Below the pieces are notes generated by a model that saw only the letters and a list, made by a program, of their open reading frames with translations, made no database searches and was not told where the DNA came from. From Nitrospina sp. (GTDB taxonomy: Bacteria > Nitrospinota > Nitrospinia > Nitrospinales > VA-1), in contig JABIXH010000044.1 in the NCBI GenBank assembly GCA_018664975.1, forward strand, positions 1 to 32,598: a DNA stretch of 32,598 nucleotides. The letters are read 5' to 3'. Below are positions 25,796-32,598 of this stretch, piece after piece; position 1 is the stretch's first letter, and every line of letters begins with the position of its first letter. The translations under genes were made by a program, and so were the position numbers.

Positions 25796-27265
25796 TCAGC
25801 TGGCTTTATGCTGTTCCAGAATTTTTTCTAGGGTCTGCGTGGTGGAATGGCCCTGGACAATAGGAATAAGTTCAACTTTTGCCCCATAGCCTTCAACAAT
25901 TTCCCGGCCGACAACTTCATCGATTTTATAGTCATCTCCTTTTACCAGAATATCGGGCCTGATTTCCTGAATGAGTTTTTCTGGGGTGGTTTCGTTGAAA
26001 AGAGTGATGTAGTCGATATATTTTAAAGCGGCAAGAATATTGGCGCGCTCTTTTTCAGATTTAATGGGACGGTTTTCTCCTTTTAATTGTTTAACGGATT
26101 TGTCGGTATTGAGACCGACCACGAGAATATCTCCCAGGGCTTTTGCTTTTTGCAGGAACTCAATATGTCCGCCGTGGATAATATCAAAACAGCCATTGGT
26201 GAACACCACCTTTTTTTCGGTGCTTTTTGCGAGGCCGATAATTTTTTTAAGCTCCTCAAGTCCGAGAATGGTGTGAGAGGTGCGTAGCATTTCTTCGTGC
26301 AGAAATTCGTTAATTTCTTCCAGGGTTACCACCGCGGTTCCTACTTTACCTACAACAACACTGGCGGCCATATTTGAAAGCCATGCGGCTTCTTGATAAT
26401 TGAAACCTACAAATACTGCCATACTAAATACACTGATAACCGTGTCTCCTGCTCCGGTCACATCGAAAACTTCCTTGGCCACGGTGGGTATTGATATAAG
26501 CTTCTCTTTGTTTTGATATAGCACCATGCCATCTTTACCCCGGGTGATGAGGATAGCTTTTGCCCGAGTCAGGTTCAAAAGATATTCGGCGGCCCGGCCT
26601 AGGTCTTCGTTATCCTTAATCTTGATGGGGACCGATTGCGCTACTTCTCTTTCATTGGGAGTAATAACGGTAGCCCCTTTGTATCGGGAGAAATCGGAAC
26701 TTTTGGGGTCAACGATGACCGCTTTTTTTGATTTTTGAGCCCGATGCATAATGGCTTTAATAATTTTCTCGGTCAAAATTCCTTTATGGTAATCCGAGCA
26801 GATAACCCCATCCATTCCGGGAATAATCTGATTGATATACTGAATCAATTTTTTTTCAGTTTCCTCAGTAATGGGGCGATTATCTTCCTTGTCGATCCTT
26901 AAAATTTGCTGGTTATGGGCGATGATCCTGATTTTGGATGTTGTAGGGCGATGGACGAATCGAAAAATTCCTTCTGTTTGAATAGACCGGTCATGAATAG
27001 TTTTTAAGAGTATATCGCCCTTTTCGTCTTGCCCAATGGCACCGCAAAGGTGGACTTCGCAACCGAGGCCCACAAGGTTGTTGGCAACGTTGGCGGCTCC
27101 GCCTAAAGAAAGGTTTTCAGAGCGTGTTTCCAGAATAGGGACAGGGGCTTCCGGAGAGATGCGACTCACCCCTCCCCAGATATATTCGTCCAGTATCAGG
27201 TCGCCGACAACAAGAATTTTTGGCCGTTCATCACTATTAAAAAAGAATTTAAACTTTTCTTTCAT
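25796..27265 (-). CDS. hldE: Bifunctional heptose 7-phosphate kinase / heptose 1-phosphate adenylyltransferase
   Basis: HldE phosphorylates D-glycero-beta-D-manno-heptose 7-phosphate at C1 and later adenylylates the 1-phosphate to ADP-heptose. The 489-residue fusion has a PfkB-type kinase (about 15-330) with GGAANVANNL, DPKSSDFSRYKG and the catalytic AGDTVIS. A nucleotidyltransferase (about 345-489) follows with TNGCFDIIHGGH (H364 and H367) and VKGDDYK. Both halves look intact. The ATG comes directly after the gmhA stop (TAAATG), so the two are coupled. The intermediate phosphatase gmhB is missing from the window. The 3' end faces hldD, with no visible terminator in the 21-base gap. Confidence 0.97.
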   Translation of the reverse strand: MKEKFKFFFNSDERPKILVVGDLILDEYIWGGVSRISPEAPVPILETRSENLSLGGAANVANNLVGLGCEVHLCGAIGQDEKGDILLKTIHDRSIQTEGIFRFVHRPTTSKIRIIAHNQQILRIDKEDNRPITEETEKKLIQYINQIIPGMDGVICSDYHKGILTEKIIKAIMHRAQKSKKAVIVDPKSSDFSRYKGATVITPNEREVAQSVPIKIKDNEDLGRAAEYLLNLTRAKAILITRGKDGMVLYQNKEKLISIPTVAKEVFDVTGAGDTVISVFSMAVFVGFNYQEAAWLSNMAASVVVGKVGTAVVTLEEINEFLHEEMLRTSHTILGLEELKKIIGLAKSTEKKVVFTNGCFDIIHGGHIEFLQKAKALGDILVVGLNTDKSVKQLKGENRPIKSEKERANILAALKYIDYITLFNETTPEKLIQEIRPDILVKGDDYKIDEVVGREIVEGYGAKVELIPIVQGHSTTQTLEKILEQHKAS

Positions 27266-27835
27266 TTACATGTCTTCTTCAATGAGTTCACAAATTATAT
27301 GCCCGATGGTTATATGTACTTCCTGAATTCTAGCCGTATCGTTGGAAGGAATGACAATAGACAAATTCGCAACTTCTTTTATTTTACCGCCATTATTGCC
27401 TACGAGTCCAATAGTCTCTGCACCGAGGGCATTAGCTTTTTTCAAGGCTCGTACCACATTTTCCGAGTTGCCGCTGGTGCTGATTCCTACTACTGCATCA
27501 TTTTTCTGTGCCAGGGCTTCGAGTTGTCTCTCAAAAATTGTATCAAAACCATAGTCGTTCCCCAAGGCCGTTAGCGATGAGGTATCTACCGTAAGGGCGA
27601 TGGCGGGTAGGGCCTTCCGTTCTTTTTTGAATCTTCCAATCAATTCTGCCGCAATATGTTGGGAGTCGCCGGCACTTCCCCCGTTGCCCATTAATATCAG
27701 CTTCCCTCCTTTTTGCAGAGAGGCCTTTATACGGTTTGCCGCCTCCAGAATATCCCCTGAAAGAGTATCGGCAACTATTCTTTTTAGGTCGGCACTGGAA
27801 TAAAGAAAATCTTTTACACGTTGCATAGCATTCAA
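27266..27835 (-). CDS. gmhA: Sedoheptulose 7-phosphate isomerase (phosphoheptose isomerase)
   Basis: GmhA makes D-glycero-D-manno-heptose 7-phosphate from sedoheptulose 7-phosphate, the first step of LPS heptose synthesis. The 189-residue SIS-domain protein has GNGGSAGDSQH, metal/catalytic residues H60 and E64, STSGNSENVVRA, and Q171 and H179 near the C-terminus, matching E. coli H61/E65/Q172/H180 with an offset of one. The ATG at 27835 and a second at 27826 are both possible; neither has a clear ribosome site. The 51-base gap to radC upstream is very AT-rich and may hold a promoter. Confidence 0.96.
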   Translation of the reverse strand: MNAMQRVKDFLYSSADLKRIVADTLSGDILEAANRIKASLQKGGKLILMGNGGSAGDSQHIAAELIGRFKKERKALPAIALTVDTSSLTALGNDYGFDTIFERQLEALAQKNDAVVGISTSGNSENVVRALKKANALGAETIGLVGNNGGKIKEVANLSIVIPSNDTARIQEVHITIGHIICELIEEDM

Positions 27836-27886
27836 TTTTATTTAAAATATAAATCAATAAACATCTTTTACTATATAAATATTATT

Positions 27887-28585
27887 CTAAAGCAAGCCCT
27901 CGTCAGCAAAACTGAAAAACTCATTGCCACCTATAATAATATGGTCAACCATGTGAATACCCACAATTTTACCAGTTTTATTGAGTCGATGGGTAATTTC
28001 AAAGTCTGCCTGGCTGGGAGTGGGGTCTCCGCTTGGGTGATTATGGATTAAGGCGAAGGATGCCGCCGATTCCCGGATTGCTGGGATCATGACCTCCCTT
28101 GGATGAACAATACTGGCATTTAAACTTCCTTCCGAAATAGTTAGATCCTTAATATATTGTAGTTTGGGATCTAATAGAACTATTTTTACAATTTCTTTTT
28201 TCAGGTTTTTCAGAAAGGGGGAGAACTGGTTCACAAAAGCCTGGCTGGATTTCAATTTATTCTTCGTGCTCATTGGCTTTGACGCCATGCGCTTTCCCAC
28301 TTCCAGCGCGGCTTTAATTTGGGCCGCTTTGGCCGAACCAATTCCCTTAACCTGACATATTTCAGTCACCGTGGCCTGATCCAGATTTTCCAGGGTTCCA
28401 AACTGATTAAGAAGGTCCCGACTTAAGTCCACTGCATTTTTTTTTGCGCGCCGATCTCCAGACCCGATAAGGATTCCCAACAGGTGAGCATCCGATAAGG
28501 AATTGCTTCCAAATTTAATCAATCTCTCGCGTGGACGTTCATCTTCCGGCCAGTGTTTTATGGAAGCTGAATTTTTTCCTGGCAT
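27887..28585 (-). CDS. radC: RadC family (JAMM-domain) protein
   Basis: RadC proteins have a helix-hairpin-helix region and a JAMM metalloprotease-like domain. Their role in repair is doubtful despite the name. The 232-residue product has the UPF0758 start (RPRERLIKFG, LSDAHLLGILIGSG), the HhH turn VKGIGSAKAAQI, and an intact metal motif HNHPSGDPTPSQAD (H181, H183, D194). Length is normal. It lies 17 bases downstream of the SDR gene and just before gmhA on the same strand. The neighbours do not explain its role. Confidence 0.93.
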   Translation of the reverse strand: MPGKNSASIKHWPEDERPRERLIKFGSNSLSDAHLLGILIGSGDRRAKKNAVDLSRDLLNQFGTLENLDQATVTEICQVKGIGSAKAAQIKAALEVGKRMASKPMSTKNKLKSSQAFVNQFSPFLKNLKKEIVKIVLLDPKLQYIKDLTISEGSLNASIVHPREVMIPAIRESAASFALIHNHPSGDPTPSQADFEITHRLNKTGKIVGIHMVDHIIIGGNEFFSFADEGLL

Positions 28586-28602
28586 GCTAACATCCTGGGG
28601 TT

Positions 28603-29538
28603 TCAGGTTTGCAGCTGTTCTTTAAAATATTTCAGAGTCGATTGCAGACCTTCGTCCAACCCAACCTCGGGTCCCCAGTTTAAATATTTCTTGGCGCGAG
28701 TGATATCTGGTCGCCGGACTTTTGGGTCATCTTCTGGCAAGGGAACGCAGACGATTTTACTCTTGCTGTTCGTCGCTTGCAAAATTTTATCGGCCATTTC
28801 CTTAATCGTCATTTCATTTGGATTGCCAATATTAACAGGTTCATTCTGTTCGGAAGTTAGCAGGCGGTAGATGCCTTCAATGAGATCTGATACGTAACAG
28901 AAACTTCGCGTTTGCGAACCCTCTCCGTAGACCGTTAAATCTTTTCCTGTAAGAGCCTGTTTTAAGAAGTTAGGTATAGCCCGGCCATCATTGACCCGCA
29001 TACGCGGTCCATAGGTGTTAAAAATACGGACGATCTTGGTATTGATCCCGTGCGTTCTGTGATAGGCCATTGTGATGGCTTCTGCAAATCGTTTTGCTTC
29101 GTCATAGACGCCACGCGGGCCGATTGGATTCACGTTTCCCCAATACTCTTCTGGTTGTGGATGAACCAGGGGATCTCCATAAACCTCAGAGGTGGAAGCA
29201 AGAAAAAACACAGCATTTTTTGCCTTTGCCAGTCCCAGGGCGTTATGAGTGCCCAATGCGCCAACCTTTAGAGTTTGGATTGGTAGTTCCAGGTAGTCAA
29301 TGGGGCTGGCAGGCGATGCGAAATGAAGAATATAATCCAGCTCGCCATCCAGATTGATGTGTTCGGATACATTGTGTTTTACAAACTTAAACTTCTCACT
29401 TTTTATGCCAGAGATATTATCTTTGGAACCGGTAATAAGATTATCCATGCAGACCACTTCGTGGCCTTTTTCTAAAAGGTATTCACATAAATGTGAACCC
29501 AGAAAACCCGCGCCTCCCGTTACTAATGTTCTTGGCAT
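28603..29538 (-). CDS. UDP-glucuronate decarboxylase-like SDR (UDP-xylose synthase)
   Basis: An extended SDR of 311 residues resembling UDP-glucuronic acid decarboxylase, which makes UDP-xylose for surface glycans. It has [13 protein letters not shown] for NAD binding, the family stretch [25 protein letters not shown], the catalytic YDEAK, and [10 protein letters not shown]. Related dTDP-glucose dehydratases and epimerases differ in these segments, but without a search another nucleotide sugar cannot be fully excluded. I chose the ATG at 29538: GAGG lies 5 bases upstream and overlaps the fmt stop, and MPRTLVTGG is the natural N-terminus. An ATG at 29571 would overlap fmt by 26 bases. It fits the nearby LPS genes. 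Confidence 0.88.
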   Translation of the reverse strand: MPRTLVTGGAGFLGSHLCEYLLEKGHEVVCMDNLITGSKDNISGIKSEKFKFVKHNVSEHINLDGELDYILHFASPASPIDYLELPIQTLKVGALGTHNALGLAKAKNAVFFLASTSEVYGDPLVHPQPEEYWGNVNPIGPRGVYDEAKRFAEAITMAYHRTHGINTKIVRIFNTYGPRMRVNDGRAIPNFLKQALTGKDLTVYGEGSQTRSFCYVSDLIEGIYRLLTSEQNEPVNIGNPNEMTIKEMADKILQATNSKSKIVCVPLPEDDPKVRRPDITRAKKYLNWGPEVGLDEGLQSTLKYFKEQLQT

Positions 29539-29545
29539 CTTAACC

Positions 29546-30493
29546 TCATGATTGATTTGCAGTTGGATCAAACAAGATTCCCCGTTCGATTTTATAGCCA
29601 GCCAGGAAACTTTTAGCTGACATGCTTTTTTTGCCTTCTGGTTGAAGTTCGGTAATGATTAGTCGGTCCTGCCCAGTGCCTACCTCAATTCCTGCATCTG
29701 TAATTCGCTCCACCCGCCCTGGACTGTCATCGGGTGTTCCTTCCGTGACTTGGACTTTTAATATTCGTAAACGCTTTTTGTTTAATAAAGTGTAGGTTCC
29801 TGGCCAGGGGGTGAGCCCTCGAACCTGATTCAAAAGGGTGGTTGCAGGTTGATCCCACTTTACCAGCCCTTCTTCCTTTTTCAGTTTGGGCGCATACGTT
29901 GCTTTGCTGTGATCCTGAGGGGTGGGTAATAAGGTGTTTTCCTCAAGCCTTTTGAGAGTTTCCAGCACGAGAACTCCTCCCATCTCAGACAAGTTATCGT
30001 GCAGGGTTTGCGCGTTATCGGATTCGTGTATAGGAGTTTCTTTCATGAGCAGAATATCTCCGGTATCCATTCCTTTATCCATAATCATGCTGGTGACTCC
30101 GGTTCGGGTATCTCCATTGAGAATGGACCGATGAATTGGAGCCGCTCCCCGGTATTTAGGCAAAAGTGATGAGTGCAGGTTAATACAGAATTGTTTGGGA
30201 ATTTTAAGAAAATTTTCACTCAATATTTGTCCGAAAGCGATCACGATAATTATGTCAGGCTGATTTTTTTGCAATGATCCAATGAACTCGGGGTCATTAA
30301 CCGTTTTAGGTTGCAGTATGGGAAGGTTAAAGTCCAAGGCATACTGTTTAATTGGAGAAACAAGAAGTTTTTGTCCACGGCCTTTCGGCTTGTCGGGTTG
30401 AGTGATGACCGCGAGCAGGGAATGCGAAGAATGGTGCAGGGCTTTCAAGGTAGGAAGCGCAAATTCGGGTGTTCCCATAAACAGAATGTTCAT
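29546..30493 (-). CDS. fmt: Methionyl-tRNA formyltransferase
   Basis: Fmt formylates Met-tRNA(fMet) for translation initiation, using 10-formyltetrahydrofolate. The 315-residue protein has the N-terminal [22 protein letters not shown], the active-site stretch [15 protein letters not shown] with its Asn/His pair, and [11 protein letters not shown]. The C-terminal tRNA-binding domain includes [10 protein letters not shown]. It overlaps def by 4 bases (ATGA), the widespread def-fmt coupling that pairs formylation with its later removal. Confidence 0.97.
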   Translation of the reverse strand: MNILFMGTPEFALPTLKALHHSSHSLLAVITQPDKPKGRGQKLLVSPIKQYALDFNLPILQPKTVNDPEFIGSLQKNQPDIIIVIAFGQILSENFLKIPKQFCINLHSSLLPKYRGAAPIHRSILNGDTRTGVTSMIMDKGMDTGDILLMKETPIHESDNAQTLHDNLSEMGGVLVLETLKRLEENTLLPTPQDHSKATYAPKLKKEEGLVKWDQPATTLLNQVRGLTPWPGTYTLLNKKRLRILKVQVTEGTPDDSPGRVERITDAGIEVGTGQDRLIITELQPEGKKSMSAKSFLAGYKIERGILFDPTANQS

Positions 30494-31002
30494 GCATCTT
30501 GCTCTTTGATTTTCTTTTTGAATTTTCGTCTAAGGATATCGCGCTTCATTTTTCCAATGTTGTCCCAAAACAGTATCCCATTCAAATGATCCATTTCATG
30601 TTGAAAGGCTCTTGCCAGGTACCCCTCAGCTTCATAGCGAACTTCGTTGCCATCCAAATCGTAGCCCTTTATTTCAATCTGACTGGCCCGATTAACTTCT
30701 GCCAATACATCAGGAATACTGAGGCAACCTTCCTCCCCAAGTTCACTGCCTTCCATAGCTGTTATTTCCGGATTGATTACGGAAACAAGATTTTCTTTGT
30801 CAGTTTCGACACCGATGTTAACCACAAACATGCGCCATGGCAAACCGATCTGGTTCGCGGCGAGCCCAACTCCTGGAGCCGCGAGAGTGGTCTCCACCAT
30901 ATTTTCCGCAAGGGTGACCAACTCCCCATCAATATTCTCAATGGGCAGGCACATTTTCCTCAATACGGGATCCAGGCAGTTTTTAATTTCCAGCAAAGCC
31001 AT
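30490..31002 (-). CDS. def: Peptide deformylase
   Basis: Def removes the formyl group from new proteins. The 170-residue protein has the three family motifs: GVGLAANQIG, EEGCLSIP with the metal-binding Cys, and QHEMDHLNG with HExxH. The basic C-terminal tail RRKFKKKIKEQ is a common extension. The order def-fmt with a 4-base overlap is standard. A promoter candidate lies upstream in the 106-base gap to argJ. Confidence 0.97.
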   Translation of the reverse strand: MALLEIKNCLDPVLRKMCLPIENIDGELVTLAENMVETTLAAPGVGLAANQIGLPWRMFVVNIGVETDKENLVSVINPEITAMEGSELGEEGCLSIPDVLAEVNRASQIEIKGYDLDGNEVRYEAEGYLARAFQHEMDHLNGILFWDNIGKMKRDILRRKFKKKIKEQDA

Positions 31003-31032
31003 GTTTATGAACCTTATCGGTCATCGACCCAA

Positions 31033-31060
31033 ATTTCATCAGGAACAATTAGTCGGTCAA
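31033..31060 (-). promoter_or_regulatory. Promoter candidate for def-fmt
   Basis: On the minus strand TTGACC (31060-31055) and TGAAAT (31038-31033) are separated by 16 bases. The -35 matches five of six and the -10 four of six. It lies 31 bases before the def ATG. It would allow def-fmt and the following genes to be transcribed apart from argC-argJ. Confidence 0.33.
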
Positions 31061-31108
31061 TTTTAATACAGAATGAAACAAGTATCTAGTTGATCGCTGA
31101 CAGGTCAG

Positions 31109-32320
31109 CTAGGTGGTGTATTCTGCATTGATTTTAACGTAATCATAAGAAAGGTCACAGGTCACCACCTCATCTGACTCTTTTCCAGTATTCAGGTTTA
31201 TGGTGATATCGATTTTTGGAGATTTCATCGCTTTTTCTAACTTCTTCACTGACAGCCCCGAAGGAGAGCCCTTTTTAAAAAGCACCTTTTTGTTGAGAGA
31301 TATATCGATCTGGTTTGGGTCCAGAGGAACTCCTGCGTTGCCAATTGCCGAGAGAATGCGTCCCCAATTGGGGTCCTCCCCAAACAATGCAGTTTTGACC
31401 AGAGAGGAAGTGGCAACGGAATTAGCAACCAGGTAGGCATGCTGGCGAGTTTTTGCGCCCTCGACATGAATGGTGACAAACTTGGTCGCACCTTCTCCAT
31501 CCAGAACAACTTTTGCCGCAAGGTTCTTGCAAACTTCGCACAGGGCCTTGAAAAAAGCCTCATAGGAAGCAGTCCCGGCTTTTATCGGGGAATTTTCAGC
31601 CTTGCCATTGGCAAGAATAAAAACGCAATCGTTAGTACTGGTATCTCCATCAACAGTGATGCGGTTAAAAGACCGGTCTGTTGCTTCTTTTAGGGCTTTC
31701 TTTAAAGTTTTGGATTCTATGCTGGCGTTGGTGCATAAAACTCCCAACATGGTTGCCATATTGGGGTGGATCATTCCAGACCCCTTGGTTATCCCGCCTA
31801 TAACGATGCGCTTTCCTTGAAAAGTATATTGAACGCGATCCGATTTGGAAACCAGATCAGTGGTCAAGATAGCTTGGGCGGCATGATTCCAATCATTAGC
31901 TGTCTTCCCGATCTTTTGTGCCAGATCAGGAGCCGCTTTCAAGATTTTGTGTGCAGGCAGGGGAACACCAATAACTCCCGTTGATGCGATCAACATTTCC
32001 TTTTGCGGAATGGATAATTCTTCCGCAAATGTTTTGGTGATCGTTTCGCAATCTTTCAAACCTTGCGGGCCGACTACCGCGTTGGCGTTACCGCTATTAA
32101 TAACCACAGCCCGGCTGGTGCGAGATTTTTCCAGGGCGTTCCGACTCCAGACGACGCTAGGCGACACCACTATATTTTGGGTAAAAACTCCGGCGGAAGT
32201 TGCGGGCACGTCCGAAACGATCAGCATCAGGTCTTTCAAGTTATTGTCCTTGATACCGCAGGAAAGACCTCCGGCTTTGAAACCGGGTACGGCGGGATTT
32301 CGATTTTTTGAAATTTTCAT
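31109..32320 (-). CDS. argJ: Arginine biosynthesis bifunctional protein ArgJ
   Basis: ArgJ transfers acetyl from N-acetylornithine to glutamate (cyclic arginine pathway) and, in bifunctional forms, also uses acetyl-CoA. The 403-residue proenzyme cleaves itself before the Thr of the ATML motif, here T190 in NMATMLGV, into alpha and beta chains. Other marks are TSAGVFTQN, NSGNANAVVG, ASTGVIGVPLP, TVDGDTSTND and GEDPNWGRI. I chose the ATG at 32320, four bases after the argC stop; an ATG at 32365 would overlap argC and add 15 residues before the conserved NPAVPGFKAGG. Whether it also uses acetyl-CoA cannot be told from motifs. Confidence 0.95.
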   Translation of the reverse strand: MKISKNRNPAVPGFKAGGLSCGIKDNNLKDLMLIVSDVPATSAGVFTQNIVVSPSVVWSRNALEKSRTSRAVVINSGNANAVVGPQGLKDCETITKTFAEELSIPQKEMLIASTGVIGVPLPAHKILKAAPDLAQKIGKTANDWNHAAQAILTTDLVSKSDRVQYTFQGKRIVIGGITKGSGMIHPNMATMLGVLCTNASIESKTLKKALKEATDRSFNRITVDGDTSTNDCVFILANGKAENSPIKAGTASYEAFFKALCEVCKNLAAKVVLDGEGATKFVTIHVEGAKTRQHAYLVANSVATSSLVKTALFGEDPNWGRILSAIGNAGVPLDPNQIDISLNKKVLFKKGSPSGLSVKKLEKAMKSPKIDITINLNTGKESDEVVTCDLSYDYVKINAEYTT

Positions 32321-32324
32321 GATG

Positions 32325-32598
32325 CTAAGGAAAAATGGCCGGGGCCATGAGACCGGTTTTTTCATCCAGGCCCAGCATGATATTCATATTCTGTATGGCT
32401 TGCCCTGAAGCACCTTTGATTAAATTATCTATCGCGCTAGTAATTATCAAACGCTGGTTCCGAGAATCTACCGTAAGGCCGATATCACAAAAATTGGAAG
32501 ACAGTACATGATGACTGCTGGCAAATTTTCCAGGATTCAATACGCGTATAAAACTTTCATCTTTATAAAAGTCACGATAGTGGCTCACCAGTTTTTCA
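32325..32598 (-). CDS. argC: N-acetyl-gamma-glutamyl-phosphate reductase, C-terminal part (cut by window edge)
   Basis: ArgC reduces N-acetylglutamyl phosphate to the semialdehyde in arginine synthesis. Only the last 90 or so residues are in the window; the frame runs off the right edge. The C-terminal signature GASGQAIQNMNIMLGLDE is diagnostic, preceded by the strand CDIGLTVDSRNQRLII. The catalytic Cys lies outside. It is four bases from argJ, the usual argC-argJ pair. Confidence 0.93.
   Translation of the reverse strand, partial: EKLVSHYRDFYKDESFIRVLNPGKFASSHHVLSSNFCDIGLTVDSRNQRLIITSAIDNLIKGASGQAIQNMNIMLGLDEKTGLMAPAIFP

Overview
The window is a dense stretch of housekeeping chromosome from a diderm (LPS-bearing) bacterium, mid-40s %GC by eye. 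It holds BamA and Skp, most of the lipid A and heptose pathways, a PII/GS/GlnE nitrogen unit, and citramalate synthase beside aspartokinase. Gene order (fabZ-lpxA-Gfo/Idh-lpxI-lpxB; phosphoglycerate-mutase-like gene-lysC-cimA) resembles what I remember of Deltaproteobacteria-like and Nitrospinota genomes. That is an inference; there is no rRNA or other taxonomic marker. I see no IS element, phage, CRISPR array, tRNA or rRNA.

Layout. (1) 5-8020, plus: envelope assembly (bamA, skp) and early lipid A synthesis (fabZ, lpxA, a Gfo/Idh oxidoreductase, lpxI, lpxB, a DUF374 acyltransferase). lpxD is not in its usual place. (2) 8021-13524, plus: nitrogen control. glnB has a good promoter and a long, structured leader ending in a terminator-like stem. 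glnA and glnE follow, and hairpin terminators lie after glnB and after glnA. PII, GS and the GS adenylyltransferase are together; glnD is not here. (3) 13525-14586: about 1 kb with no convincing gene. (4) 14587-18721, minus: an AP-superfamily gene of the phosphoglycerate mutase/proposed homoserine kinase type, then lysC, then cimA, making precursors of the aspartate family and isoleucine. (5) 18722-19295: non-coding, with divergent promoter candidates. (6) 19296-25774, plus: metallo-beta-lactamase-fold hydrolase, a DUF898 membrane protein split by an in-frame TGA, an M48 peptidase, a GT39-like membrane protein, and hldD. (7) 25796-32598, minus: argC (cut by the window edge), argJ, def, fmt, a UDP-glucuronate decarboxylase-like SDR, radC, gmhA and hldE, read in that order. 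gmhA, hldE and hldD make ADP-heptose for the LPS core; the phosphatase gmhB is absent.

Items most worth a second look: the mutase-like protein translationally coupled to lysC has lost its nucleophile and nearly all metal ligands; lysC has a perfect internal Shine-Dalgarno that should give a separate ACT-domain subunit; the glnB leader looks like a regulatory RNA or attenuator; the DUF898 gene is interrupted by one TGA. I do not see a multi-gene defence or mobile system.
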